Positions 5,363 through 12,406 of a stretch of 43,721 bases of DNA are shown here, in pieces. The translations under genes were made by a program, and so were the position numbers. Origin of the DNA: a virus; the IMG/VR virus record IMGVR_UViG_3300034198_007412, positions 1-43,721 of that record. One strand, given 5' to 3'. The notes under the pieces are model-generated. The model did not search any database and was not told where the DNA came from. It was given only the letters and a program-made list of their open reading frames with translations. The first letter of the stretch is position 1. The number at the start of each line of letters is the position of its first letter.

Positions 5363-5890
5363 CTAATCCTTTTTCATCGGTGCAAATGCGTCAATCGAAT
5401 CTCTAACTTTTTGCCTTTGTGTACGCAGGTCAACTTCAGCACCGCAATCATGCAAGGGAACTAGCCCCCATGAGCATAACGCCTTGTGCGCCTCTCTCTT
5501 GCTATAGCACAAAGCATAGTTACCGCCGTACTGGGTAAACACTGACTCGAAGCTATCTTGACCGTCTGACATGCTACCTTTGGATGCTTTAAACTCGATG
5601 CCGCCAGAGTGAATCAGGTTAATACGAAAACCCAGCAACGAATACAGCTTCTGCAATATGCTAGGCTCGACCTTCCACCACATGATTAAATCCGGTGTTC
5701 CAGCTTTGTATCCCATGCGCTTCTTAAACATGCCATCAGCTTTGCCTTTGCCTTTGCCAGAATGGGTAAACAGCACTTGCGGAAAGGCCGTTCGCATATG
5801 GGTTACAAAATCAACGTGGATTTTATATTCTTCTTGATTCGGCTTTCTCTTAGGCTTGCCGATTAATTTCTTGTAATCGTCTATATTCAT
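5363..5890 (-). CDS. VRR-NUC domain nuclease
   Basis: 175 residues matching the VRR-NUC (PF08774) PD-(D/E)XK nuclease fold: GTPDLIMW (64-71, catalytic D67), then IEFKASKG (98-105, E99 and K101) and Q111. Such small nucleases accompany helicases in phage and plasmid replication or repair modules and cut branched or single-stranded DNA. Here it shares an operon with the VirE-type helicase. An insertion between the two catalytic strands (about 72-96) makes it a little longer than the minimal domain. Confidence 0.75.
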   Translation of the reverse strand: MNIDDYKKLIGKPKRKPNQEEYKIHVDFVTHMRTAFPQVLFTHSGKGKGKADGMFKKRMGYKAGTPDLIMWWKVEPSILQKLYSLLGFRINLIHSGGIEFKASKGSMSDGQDSFESVFTQYGGNYALCYSKREAHKALCSWGLVPLHDCGAEVDLRTQRQKVRDSIDAFAPMKKD

Positions 5891-5991
5891 AATGAACGCC
5901 CTCTTGTCGGTTTATATGCCGCCGATGCAAACAGCAGTGCTATGATAACCCAGCACACTGCGTTCATCCTGTCTTTATCTGTATCGTTCAT
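5887..5991 (-). CDS. 34-residue membrane peptide
   Basis: A short gene linked to both neighbours by ATGA overlaps. The product has a charged N-terminus (MNDTDKDRMNA), one hydrophobic helix (VCWVIIALLFASAAY) and a basic tail. The overlaps on both sides support translation. Function unknown. Confidence 0.5.
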   Translation of the reverse strand: MNDTDKDRMNAVCWVIIALLFASAAYKPTRGRSL

Positions 5992-6215
5992 GCTGGACGA
6001 CCCTTTTTGTTTTTACCGTTTCGTGGCCTTCCAACTCGCATTGTATCGGGAATCCAATCAGCAATTTCATTCTTGTCAAAGTATGTAGAGCCTCTTATAA
6101 TGATTGGCTCTGGCGACCTGTCGTTGCGTACATAATATCTAAACAACTGAGGCGACATCTTGGCTTTTTTCGCGGCTTCTGATGGCGTAAGTAAATCATC
6201 AATTTCTATCATCAT
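5988..6215 (-). CDS. AlpA/excisionase-like HTH regulator
   Basis: 75 residues: LLTPSEAAKKAKMSPQLFRYY is a MerR/excisionase-type helix-turn-helix, followed by a beta wing (PIIIRGSTYFDKNEIADWI) and a basic tail. It is the first gene of the leftward island, right beside an interleaved divergent promoter pair (6247-6287), so it likely regulates that switch. AlpA-like proteins occupy the same place in P4-like satellites. Confidence 0.65.
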   Translation of the reverse strand: MMIEIDDLLTPSEAAKKAKMSPQLFRYYVRNDRSPEPIIIRGSTYFDKNEIADWIPDTMRVGRPRNGKNKKGRPA

Positions 6216-6246
6216 AAATATTTTTCCAAATTAAATCATTTTGTGC

Positions 6247-6275
6247 TTGACCCTGCCGATTTTATCAGCTAAAAA
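6247..6275 (+). promoter_or_regulatory. Rightward promoter of the second early operon
   Basis: TTGACC (6247-6252) and TAAAAA (6270-6275) with a 17-base spacer; predicted start about 6282, upstream of the gene at 6308. Its boxes alternate with those of the leftward promoter on the same 41 bases, so polymerase could not occupy both at once. Confidence 0.45.
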
Positions 6276-6287
6276 CGTTTATAGCAA
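6259..6287 (-). promoter_or_regulatory. Leftward promoter of the VirE island
   Basis: On the minus strand TTGCTA (6287-6282) and TAAAAT (6264-6259) are separated by 17 bases; predicted start about 6252, giving a 36-base leader to the HTH gene at 6215. It interleaves with the rightward promoter at 6247-6275. Confidence 0.5.
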
Positions 6288-6307
6288 GTTAAATGAAAGG
6301 TGACATT

Positions 6308-6535
6308 ATGAAAATTAAAATGAACCAGCGTGTACGCATATCAGAAGACTCATGGACAACCAGAGTTTTAGAATCTGGTGAAACATACGAATTCCCAGAT
6401 TGTTCATCGGCAGCTCGTCAAGTGCTTTGCCGCAATCAGGGCGTTGAGGTCATCGAGCCAGTGAATGAGTTGCTTGATTGTTTCAAGTCAAATGACATTA
6501 ACGAGCAGTTAGCCGCATTGGAGAAGTTGGTATGA
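6308..6535 (+). CDS. Small early protein, unknown
   Basis: 75 residues. I chose the ATG at 6308 because GAAAGGTGA lies just upstream; the in-frame ATG at 6293 is part of that site. Beta-rich N-terminus (KMNQRVRISEDSWTTRVLESGETYEF) followed by a helical acidic tail. First gene of the second rightward operon. Function unknown. Confidence 0.6.
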   Translation: MKIKMNQRVRISEDSWTTRVLESGETYEFPDCSSAARQVLCRNQGVEVIEPVNELLDCFKSNDINEQLAALEKLV

Positions 6536-6768
6536 ACCTATTTCACGGTGATTACGTTTCTGTATATACCCCACAAGGCAAGTTTATGTGCCATGGTACA
6601 ATTTGCAGTAGGTACGGTGTAAACCCTGAAGTGTACGACATACAGCCTGTAGATCATCCTAGCCTAAAGATGCGTTTGATTGGCATTAAGGCTGCACATA
6701 TCCGCAAGCCGTATGTCGCTCCGCATATGGTTGATATTAAACCAAAGCATATATTGGATTTTGTATGA
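6532..6768 (+). CDS. Hypothetical protein
   Basis: 78 residues, linked to the previous gene by an ATGA overlap. Beta-rich with a small-barrel look (FHGDYVSVYTPQGKFMCHGTI), no catalytic motif recognised. The next gene again starts with an ATGA overlap, so the three are a coupled set. Confidence 0.55.
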   Translation: MNLFHGDYVSVYTPQGKFMCHGTICSRYGVNPEVYDIQPVDHPSLKMRLIGIKAAHIRKPYVAPHMVDIKPKHILDFV

Positions 6769-7043
6769 AATACGAACTAAAACCAGACCCATATTATCCT
6801 ATTAATATTAACAGCGATATTCATGGCTCATTGGAGAGATATTTAAACCACGGTATCCCATGCGGCTCATTTTTGATGGCCGTTTTGGAAAATAATCTAA
6901 TGGAAGCGTTTGGACGCGCTGATATTGGTAATAGTGCTAACTTAAAAAACATTGTTGGTTATGTATATATGCATGTGCCATCTAATGCTTGGGGCAGCAA
7001 AGAAAAGGTTAATGAATTTTTAAAACAATTTGAAAGGGAATAG
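6765..7043 (+). CDS. Conserved-looking phage protein, unknown function
   Basis: 92 residues. The central part (SLERYLNHGIPCGSFLMAVLENNLMEAFGRAD) has the look of a small protein I have seen widely in proteobacterial phages: a 'bulk of helices with HGIPxGSFL' followed by 'YVYMHVPSNAWGS'. No function is established that I can name. ATGA overlap with the previous gene. Confidence 0.6.
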   Translation: MKYELKPDPYYPININSDIHGSLERYLNHGIPCGSFLMAVLENNLMEAFGRADIGNSANLKNIVGYVYMHVPSNAWGSKEKVNEFLKQFERE

Positions 7044-7047
7044 TACA

Positions 7048-7509
7048 ATGAATTACTCAACAGCAATTCTAATCATGAATCCAGATGCACGTTGCGTTAA
7101 GGTTATTTACGAGCCAGATACCGCGCATACCAAAGCACCAAGGGAACTATTTAAAACCTTTGATAAGACACTCAAGGTGGATGACTATGTAATCGTGCCA
7201 TCAAATACACGCCACAACATCACGACATGCAAGGTTGTCGAGGTTGACGTTGATGACTGGATGGACACAACAAAAACTATTAATTGGATTATTGGCACTG
7301 TTAATATGGCCGATGCTGAAAAAGTAAAAGCATGGGAAAATTCAGCTATTGAAGCATTGAAAGATGCAGAGAAGCGTAAACGCCGCCGTGAGCTACAGGC
7401 CAGCATGACAGAAGCCATGAGCGAAAAAGAGAAAGAGGGTCTTGCCTTGATGTTGGCATCACCCCTAACAGAAACAGTTGTGGAAGCCGAAGCAGAGAAA
7501 GTGGCTTAG
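7048..7509 (+). CDS. Hypothetical protein with charged helical tail
   Basis: 153 residues from the ATG at 7048, behind GAAAGGGA. A TTG start at 7030 is in frame but lies in that site. The first 90 residues are mixed alpha/beta (AILIMNPDARCVKVIYEPD, DDYVIVPSNTRHNITTCKVVEVD); the last 60 form a charged helix rich in E, K and A. Fits a small regulatory or scaffold-like protein; no family recognised. Confidence 0.6.
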   Translation: MNYSTAILIMNPDARCVKVIYEPDTAHTKAPRELFKTFDKTLKVDDYVIVPSNTRHNITTCKVVEVDVDDWMDTTKTINWIIGTVNMADAEKVKAWENSAIEALKDAEKRKRRRELQASMTEAMSEKEKEGLALMLASPLTETVVEAEAEKVA

Positions 7510-7511
7510 CA

Positions 7512-7625
7512 ATGAAGAATAGCAAGCAGGGTGGCACTGGTGTCCATGTTCTCACAGACCTGCTTGTCCTATCTGTTCGCATGCGCGAACAGACGCTTAC
7601 TAGCGTAAGCGAAGAAGCATATTAA
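7512..7625 (+). CDS. Possible 37-residue peptide overlapping two hairpins
   Basis: A short open frame starting just after the previous stop, with weak initiation signals. Its second half is made of two perfect hairpins (7573-7592 and 7594-7611), so the sequence may be constrained by RNA structure rather than protein. Low confidence as a gene. Confidence 0.3.
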   Translation: MKNSKQGGTGVHVLTDLLVLSVRMREQTLTSVSEEAY

Positions 7626-7665
7626 GGGGAGTGGTAGTGAGATTTACGGACGTATATCACTCCCC
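7573..7665 (+). ncRNA. Three consecutive hairpins between early genes
   Basis: CTGTTCGC/GCGAACAG (7573-7580 with 7585-7592, 4-base loop), CGCTTAC/GTAAGCG (7594-7600 with 7605-7611, 4-base loop) and GGGGAGTG/CACTCCCC (7626-7633 with 7658-7665, 24-base loop) follow one another within 93 bases. None is followed by a T-run, so they are not classical terminators. They may be processing or stability elements, a small RNA, or an attenuator ahead of the recombination genes. Confidence 0.4.
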
Positions 7666-7688
7666 CGAACTGCCAACGGAGATTTAAT

Positions 7689-7814
7689 ATGGCTAGTTGT
7701 CCAAAATGCGGCAAAGGCGGAATACGAAAACGGAAGAACGTTCGCAAGTGTAAGCGGTGCGGCATTTTACCGTGGAATGGAATAGGCGTTAAACCTGAGG
7801 AAGCAAAGAAATGA
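7689..7814 (+). CDS. Zinc-ribbon mini-protein
   Basis: 41 residues with two CxxCG knuckles: SCPKCGKGG near the N-terminus and KCKRCGI after a basic stretch (RKRKNVRK). This four-cysteine arrangement binds one zinc ion and is typical of nucleic-acid-binding ribbons. ATG at 7689 behind CGGAG, and an ATGA overlap with the exonuclease gene. Its place suggests a small cofactor or regulator for the recombination pair. Confidence 0.6.
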   Translation: MASCPKCGKGGIRKRKNVRKCKRCGILPWNGIGVKPEEAKK

Positions 7815-8482
7815 CCATCACATACCATAACGAGGTTTACCAAGGTTCGGCTGAGTGGTTGGCCTTGCGTTGCGGATTGCTGACGGCATCCGAAATGAAG
7901 TTAATCATCACCGCTAAGAAACTGGAATACGCGCAGAATGAAAAAGAGAAAGCGCATTTATACGAATTGGCAGCACAGCGTATTAACAATTATGTTGAGC
8001 CTACCTATATTGGTGACGATATGTTGCGCGGTTCCGATGATGAGTCATATGCGCGTGGTACATATGATGAAAACTATGAGCCAGTTACGACATGCGGCTT
8101 CATTACAAACGACAAGTGGGGATTTACGCTAGGGTACTCGCCAGATGGGTTATGCGGTGACGTTGGAGCAATTGAGGCCAAATCACGCAAGCAGAAATTC
8201 CAGATGGAAGTTATCATGACTGGTCTAATTCCTGACGAGCATGTTATTCAGGTGCAGACAGGATTGCTTGTATCCGAGCGTGAATGGCTGGACTACATTA
8301 GTTATTGCGGTGGTATGCCGATGAAGGTTATCCGCGCCTTGCCAGATGAGAAAGTGCAAGCTGCAATTATTAAAGCAGCAACTATTTTCCATGAGAAGCT
8401 GGATAAGATTATTGTTGAATATGGTGAAAAAATCGTTGGCTTGATACCAACAGAACGAGTTGATAGGGAGATAAGCGTATGA
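7811..8482 (+). CDS. YqaJ/lambda-type exonuclease
   Basis: 223 residues of the YqaJ viral recombinase family (PF09588), the PD-(D/E)XK fold of lambda exonuclease. Visible motifs: SAEWLALRCGLLTASEM (13-29), the catalytic SPDG (D112), IEAK (E122, K124) and QVQTGL (147-152). These enzymes chew the 5' strand of double-stranded DNA ends to load an annealing protein. It overlaps the upstream ribbon gene and the downstream OB-like gene by 4 bases, so the three are likely made together. Confidence 0.85.
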   Translation: MTITYHNEVYQGSAEWLALRCGLLTASEMKLIITAKKLEYAQNEKEKAHLYELAAQRINNYVEPTYIGDDMLRGSDDESYARGTYDENYEPVTTCGFITNDKWGFTLGYSPDGLCGDVGAIEAKSRKQKFQMEVIMTGLIPDEHVIQVQTGLLVSEREWLDYISYCGGMPMKVIRALPDEKVQAAIIKAATIFHEKLDKIIVEYGEKIVGLIPTERVDREISV

Positions 8483-9093
8483 CCGATATGACATCAGTAA
8501 TACAACCAAAGTCAGACCAATTGAATTTTGATGATTTTTGTGGCGGTAAAACTCTCACAATTAAAATTACCAAAGTTTCAAAAGTTTCTGGTGAGCAACC
8601 AATTTTGATTAACTATGAAAATGATGGCGGCAAACCGTGGAAGCCATGCAAATCAATGTGCCGTGTTCTGGTGAATTGTTGGGGCGGTCAAGGACAATCG
8701 TATGTTGGTAAGTCATTAACGCTGTATGGCGACCCTACAGTTAAGTGGGCTGGCATGGAAGTGGGTGGCATTCGTATTAGCCATTTAAGCGATATACCAG
8801 CCGAGCGCGTGATGGCTTTGACTACATCTAAAAGCAATCGCAAGCCCTTCACTGTTAAGCCACTGGTAATGACTATAGACACCGATCTTGAAGCACTCAA
8901 ACAAGAATGTCGTGACGTTGCTGGACAAGGCGGGGCTGCATTAGACGCTTGGTTAAAGGCGGTTCCTAAAGAGAAGAAAAAGCACCTTGCTGCATTTGGC
9001 GCTGAGATGCGTAAGATTGCCGACGATGTAGATGTGCTTGAAGCAAAACGGATAGCAGAGGCACAAACAGAGCAAGTGAATCTGCCAGAGTAA
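8479..9093 (+). CDS. Recombination partner, probably ssDNA-binding
   Basis: 204 residues. The first 110 look like a beta barrel of OB type (LTIKITKVSKVSGEQPILIN, then SYVGKSLTLYGDPTVKWAGM and GGIRISHLSDI) and the rest is helical. This kind of protein is found beside YqaJ exonucleases in other phages, where annealing or ssDNA-binding proteins normally sit. I do not see RecT, Erf or Rad52 signatures. A role in protecting or annealing the single strand made by the exonuclease is inferred from position and fold. Confidence 0.55.
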   Translation: MTDMTSVIQPKSDQLNFDDFCGGKTLTIKITKVSKVSGEQPILINYENDGGKPWKPCKSMCRVLVNCWGGQGQSYVGKSLTLYGDPTVKWAGMEVGGIRISHLSDIPAERVMALTTSKSNRKPFTVKPLVMTIDTDLEALKQECRDVAGQGGAALDAWLKAVPKEKKKHLAAFGAEMRKIADDVDVLEAKRIAEAQTEQVNLPE

Positions 9094-9146
9094 ACGAATA
9101 ACGGTATGGGTAGTTAAGTAACAAGAGTAAATGTCGAGGAGTGAGT

Positions 9147-9311
9147 ATGGAACCAGATACAGCAAGTTATTACGAAACTCGGATTGCCGCCTTGGAGCAA
9201 GACATAGAAATGTTTGGTACTGCTGGCGATGATCTGCACCGTCTGCACAATTATCGTAAACAGTTGGAGCAAGTCAGAACGAGGGATCCAGGAGCTAAGG
9301 TTAATGAATAA
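9147..9311 (+). CDS. Small coiled-coil protein
   Basis: 54 residues behind GAGGAGTGA. Heptad-like (YYETRIAALEQDIEMFG, then DLHRLHNYRKQLEQV), probably a two-helix hairpin. It overlaps the start of the methyltransferase gene by 8 bases in another frame, which supports co-translation. Function unknown. Confidence 0.5.
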   Translation: MEPDTASYYETRIAALEQDIEMFGTAGDDLHRLHNYRKQLEQVRTRDPGAKVNE

Positions 9312-10320
9312 ATGCTTCTTCGGGGATTGCCGTGAAACCATGCGCCAGTTAATTGCTGATGGCGTAAAGGTACAGACATGCGTTACATCGCCTCCGTATT
9401 GGGGATTGCGTGACTATGGGCATGAAGGGCAGTTAGGGCTTGAGGAGTCGCCAGAAGCATACGTTGCCAATATGGTTGAGGTATTTGGTCTGGTGCGTGA
9501 TCTATTGCAAGATGATGGTACTCTCTGGTTAAACTTGGGGGATTCGTATTATAACTATCGTCCGGGATTAGGGCAAGCACTAGCAAAGCAGACGGTTAGC
9601 AATAACAAACAGGATTTACCAGACACATGTGCGCGGCGCGGCAATAAACTTAATGGACTTAAAGAGAAAGACCTAATCGGTATTCCGTGGAGAGTAGCTT
9701 TTGCCTTGCAAGCAAATGGGTGGTATCTTCGCAGTGATATTATCTGGTACAAGCCTAACCCGATGCCAGAAAGCGTGACTGATAGGCCGACAAAAACGCA
9801 TGAGTATATATTCCTGTTAACTAAAAATAAGGATTATTATTACGACTGCGATGCAATAAAAGAGCAGGCCATATATGCCCTTGAAAGCGGAGACAATAGG
9901 CCGCCCGGTATAGTACGCGATAGGCTCTATGGATACGACAGCAAAGAGGCAAAACTACGCGGCAGGGAAATTACCGAAACAAAAAATGGTATTACCATAC
10001 GGCACCCGAACGGTAAACACGGAGAAGGCCAACAGTCCCCAAAATCTATAGTAAACATGCGGAACAAGCGAACAGTGTGGGAGGTTGCAACAATGCCATA
10101 TGTAGGCGCTCATTTTGCTACTTTCCCTGAAAAATTAATTGAGCCATGTATATTAGCTGGCGCTCCAACAGGCGGCATTGTGTTCGACCCATTTTTCGGC
10201 AGCGGGACAACTGGAGAAGTATCGCAACGGCTAGGCAGGAAATGGATAGGGTGCGAACTGAATAATGATTATGCACCACTTCAAGACAAAAGAACGGCGC
10301 AAGAGGGGCTACCATTATGA
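9304..10320 (+). CDS. DNA methyltransferase, N4-cytosine type
   Basis: 338 residues from the ATG at 9304, behind AGGAG. The catalytic motif TSPPYWGLRDYG (28-39) and the SAM-binding motif FDPFFGSGTTGE near residue 300 come in the order catalytic-then-SAM of beta-class amino methyltransferases; TSPPY is typical of N4-cytosine enzymes. No restriction gene is nearby, so it is an orphan enzyme, most likely protecting phage DNA from host restriction or altering methyl-sensitive regulation. Confidence 0.8.
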   Translation: MNKCFFGDCRETMRQLIADGVKVQTCVTSPPYWGLRDYGHEGQLGLEESPEAYVANMVEVFGLVRDLLQDDGTLWLNLGDSYYNYRPGLGQALAKQTVSNNKQDLPDTCARRGNKLNGLKEKDLIGIPWRVAFALQANGWYLRSDIIWYKPNPMPESVTDRPTKTHEYIFLLTKNKDYYYDCDAIKEQAIYALESGDNRPPGIVRDRLYGYDSKEAKLRGREITETKNGITIRHPNGKHGEGQQSPKSIVNMRNKRTVWEVATMPYVGAHFATFPEKLIEPCILAGAPTGGIVFDPFFGSGTTGEVSQRLGRKWIGCELNNDYAPLQDKRTAQEGLPL

Positions 10321-10348
10321 AACAAGACAGAACAAAGGGTTCAGGAGT

Positions 10349-10489
10349 ATGAGCAACCACAATGAACTGATAGTACGTTGGTGGCGTGAAGATGCTAAAT
10401 GGTGGCAGTTTTGGATGCCGCAAAGCGGAGTTATTGGCGGCTCAATAACTGGGGTAATAATTGTATTAATGATATGGGCAGCGTTATGA
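10349..10489 (+). CDS. 46-residue membrane protein
   Basis: Start at the ATG at 10349 behind CAGGAG. A tryptophan-rich amphipathic N-terminus (VRWWREDAKWWQFWM) precedes one hydrophobic helix (GGSITGVIIVLMIWAAL). Such Trp-rich plus TM layout suits membrane-associated proteins. ATGA overlap with the next gene. Function unknown. Confidence 0.5.
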   Translation: MSNHNELIVRWWREDAKWWQFWMPQSGVIGGSITGVIIVLMIWAAL

Positions 10490-10758
10490 CATCTGACCCA
10501 ACCAGCTCGCTGATTGAGAAGTTGGAAGCATTACGCCCTAACGCAGATGCGCCAGAGTATTCAGAACGGGTTTACAGGACTGCGGTTGATGATTGCATAG
10601 ATATTGTGCGCCAACGCAAGCCTGTGTCGATTGGTGTATGCGCTTCAGCAGTTGGATGTGTAAATCTGGACGGCATATATTTAGATTACAAACATCATCA
10701 AAGAGCTATAGCAAAAGCCGTCTTAGACGCAGCAGGAGTAAAATACCATGAAGATTGA
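10486..10758 (+). CDS. Hypothetical protein
   Basis: 90 residues. The start at 10486 gives an ATGA overlap with the membrane peptide and starts MTSDPTSS; longer in-frame starts lie inside the upstream gene. Helical, with a possible small alpha/beta core (ERVYRTAVDDCIDIVRQRK). No family recognised. Confidence 0.55.
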   Translation: MTSDPTSSLIEKLEALRPNADAPEYSERVYRTAVDDCIDIVRQRKPVSIGVCASAVGCVNLDGIYLDYKHHQRAIAKAVLDAAGVKYHED

Positions 10759-11338
10759 TGAAAAAGCGTTTGAACACGTTCAGATAAAATTGGGCAATTC
10801 TTTGCATGATAATGTTTCCATCGGGGAGGCTAGGGTAATTTGCTCATGGTACGAAGCCGCTAAAACCAATCAGCCGGATCAAACGCCGCAGCCCTACATC
10901 GTGTTGACACTTGCGGAATTTGATCAACTAACAGCAATCAAGCGGGAATCGGGTAGTTTTCAACAGCGTGTTGAACCGTGGATGCGAGAGTGTTTCGGCG
11001 ATGTAATTCCTTTCGACAAGACAGAGCGTAATCACCGCTTTATTGAGGAAGCACTTGAATTGGTGCAGGCTTGCGGCGCAACGGCAAGCGAATGTCACCA
11101 GTTGGTTGATTACGTCTTTAATCGTCCGGTTGGATATCCGTATCAGGAAAGCGGTGGAGTGATGGTAACACATGCCGCTTTATGCTTGGCAAATGGCCTT
11201 GACATGCACCAGAACGGCGAAACCGAGTTAGCGCGTATTTGGACTAAGATTGAAGCTATCAGAGCCAAGCAAGCAGCGAAGCCAAAACATTCACCGTTAC
11301 CAACCACCGATATAGAAGATGGAGAGTCCAATGTTTAG
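10748..11338 (+). CDS. MazG-like nucleotide pyrophosphohydrolase domain protein
   Basis: 196 residues. Residues about 70-180 resemble a phage all-alpha NTP-PPase (MazG-like): FQQRVEPWMRECFG, then HRFIEEALELVQA with the metal-binding EExxE (E100, E101, E104), and GGVMVTHAALCLANG. MazG-type enzymes hydrolyse (d)NTPs or ppGpp-like nucleotides; phage versions are thought to blunt stress signalling or clean nucleotide pools. The N-terminal 65 residues are a separate helical region and the tail is low complexity (KPKHSPLPTTD). Confidence 0.65.
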   Translation: MKIDEKAFEHVQIKLGNSLHDNVSIGEARVICSWYEAAKTNQPDQTPQPYIVLTLAEFDQLTAIKRESGSFQQRVEPWMRECFGDVIPFDKTERNHRFIEEALELVQACGATASECHQLVDYVFNRPVGYPYQESGGVMVTHAALCLANGLDMHQNGETELARIWTKIEAIRAKQAAKPKHSPLPTTDIEDGESNV

Positions 11339-11561
11339 CTACCCAGTTCACGCGAGTGATTATCTTGATAAGAGTGGTTGGAATGGACATGGAAGTGTTG
11401 CTGGAATTATCTCAGATGATAACAAAATAATCATGGGCTACCAATGGGGCTTTACCTACAGACAAGCGCAAAAGGTTGCTAACTTCTTAAATGCTAAACG
11501 ACCATCGCCGGAATTATTATTAACCATCCAGCCAGAATCCAAGGGCGAGGAGGGCAAATGA
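11331..11561 (+). CDS. Small early protein, unknown
   Basis: 76 residues. Start chosen at the ATG at 11331, preceded by GGAGAGTCC; an ATG at 11319 in the same frame is part of that site. N-terminus aromatic and polar, C-terminal half helical. Overlaps the previous gene by 8 bases. No recognised domain. Confidence 0.5.
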   Translation: MFSYPVHASDYLDKSGWNGHGSVAGIISDDNKIIMGYQWGFTYRQAQKVANFLNAKRPSPELLLTIQPESKGEEGK

Positions 11562-11806
11562 TAAAGCGCAAGCAGACTATTGACCAATTGCCAAATAAAA
11601 TACCGCCTATATCAATCAATCTGTCTGTAGGTAATAGGTGTGATTTAGAAGCAATATTTCGTACTTTAACCACACCATACACCGGATGTTGGCATGTGAG
11701 GGCGTATCACAATAATAACCTAATATTGGAAAATTCCGGTGGGCAGCGATTAGTGAGTTTTTATTTAGATGATAAACCCAAGACCGATCAAGGAGATGCG
11801 GAGTGA
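11558..11806 (+). CDS. Small early protein, unknown
   Basis: 82 residues, ATGA-coupled to the previous gene (GGAGG just upstream). Basic N-terminus, then a beta-like region (CWHVRAYHNNNLILE, QRLVSFYLDDK) with a single CW. No recognised domain. Confidence 0.5.
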   Translation: MIKRKQTIDQLPNKIPPISINLSVGNRCDLEAIFRTLTTPYTGCWHVRAYHNNNLILENSGGQRLVSFYLDDKPKTDQGDAE

Positions 11807-12009
11807 GCAACATATTCGATAACGCTATTGATAAGGGACGGATGGCGCAAGAGTGGTGTAACTGGAACCATCATCTGTGCCGTGGCGAATCTTATTGCTA
11901 TATAGCTGGTAATGATATTAGGAGAATATCCAACCACATAGATAGGCTTGAGTCAATTATAGACGAGCTTCTTTTGCAATTAGACCAAGAAAGGGATCGC
12001 AGGTCATGA
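11803..12009 (+). CDS. Small early protein, GTG start
   Basis: 68 residues from the GTG at 11803, which overlaps the previous TGA (GTGA) behind GGAG. Three cysteines and several histidines in the first half (WCNWNHHLCRGESYCY) could bind metal; the second half is a leucine-rich helix (HIDRLESIIDELLLQLDQE). Function unknown. Confidence 0.5.
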   Translation: MSNIFDNAIDKGRMAQEWCNWNHHLCRGESYCYIAGNDIRRISNHIDRLESIIDELLLQLDQERDRRS

Positions 12010-12239
12010 CCAACACAACCAGCCTGACGATAGGGTGTGAATATAAACACGATGAAATAGACTTCCTCACCAAGAAAGTTGTTTCATCTGACCGCCTCAA
12101 ATACTTAGGCCGTCACCCATACGACAATAGGCATATGTTCGCGCTTTATCCTGCTGGCAGTTTATACACGCCAGATAGCAGCAAGTTTTTGGATGAATTG
12201 TACCCTAGCGAGTATTCTAACGGGATGGTTAAGGAATGA
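12006..12239 (+). CDS. Small early protein, unknown
   Basis: 77 residues, ATGA-coupled. Beta-rich with many tyrosines (LTIGCEYKHDEIDFL, YLGRHPYDNRHMFALYPAG). No recognised family. It ends with an ATGA overlap to the stop-interrupted frame that follows. Confidence 0.5.
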   Translation: MTNTTSLTIGCEYKHDEIDFLTKKVVSSDRLKYLGRHPYDNRHMFALYPAGSLYTPDSSKFLDELYPSEYSNGMVKE

Positions 12240-12397
12240 CACAAGGGCAGAAAATAGCAGAGTGGCTTGTGGCTCATATCCTTGAAAATAACGGCGCGTG
12301 GGATTTTTAACAGCTAGCAGCAGAGATAGACCAGACAATCGAAATAGAAAGAAATAAAATGGAAATACCGATTGACTCTGCTTGTGAAACTTTCTAA
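12236..12397 (+). pseudogene. Short gene with an in-frame TAA
   Basis: ATG at 12236, ATGA-coupled to the previous gene. The frame reads 24 codons ending GAWDF, meets TAA at 12308, then stays open for 28 more codons (QLAAEIDQTIEIERNK and on) to TAA at 12395. The composition across the stop is continuous, so this looks like one 52-residue helical protein with a recent nonsense change, or a readthrough product. The 3' part overlaps the promoter of the next gene, so its sequence may be kept for that reason. Confidence 0.4.
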
Positions 12398-12400
12398 TAT
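12372..12400 (+). promoter_or_regulatory. Promoter with predicted leaderless start at the HTH gene
   Basis: TTGACT (12372-12377), 17-base spacer, TAATAT (12395-12400). The predicted transcription start, 7 bases later, is 12407, the A of the next ATG. There is no Shine-Dalgarno sequence upstream of that ATG. The arrangement is like the leaderless lambda cI transcript from its maintenance promoter. Confidence 0.5.
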
Positions 12401-12406
12401 ACTTAC

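Noticed and set aside
10317-10352. 11-codon frame between the methyltransferase and the membrane peptide
   Set aside because: Too short and lacks its own ribosome site; likely just part of the leader for the next gene.
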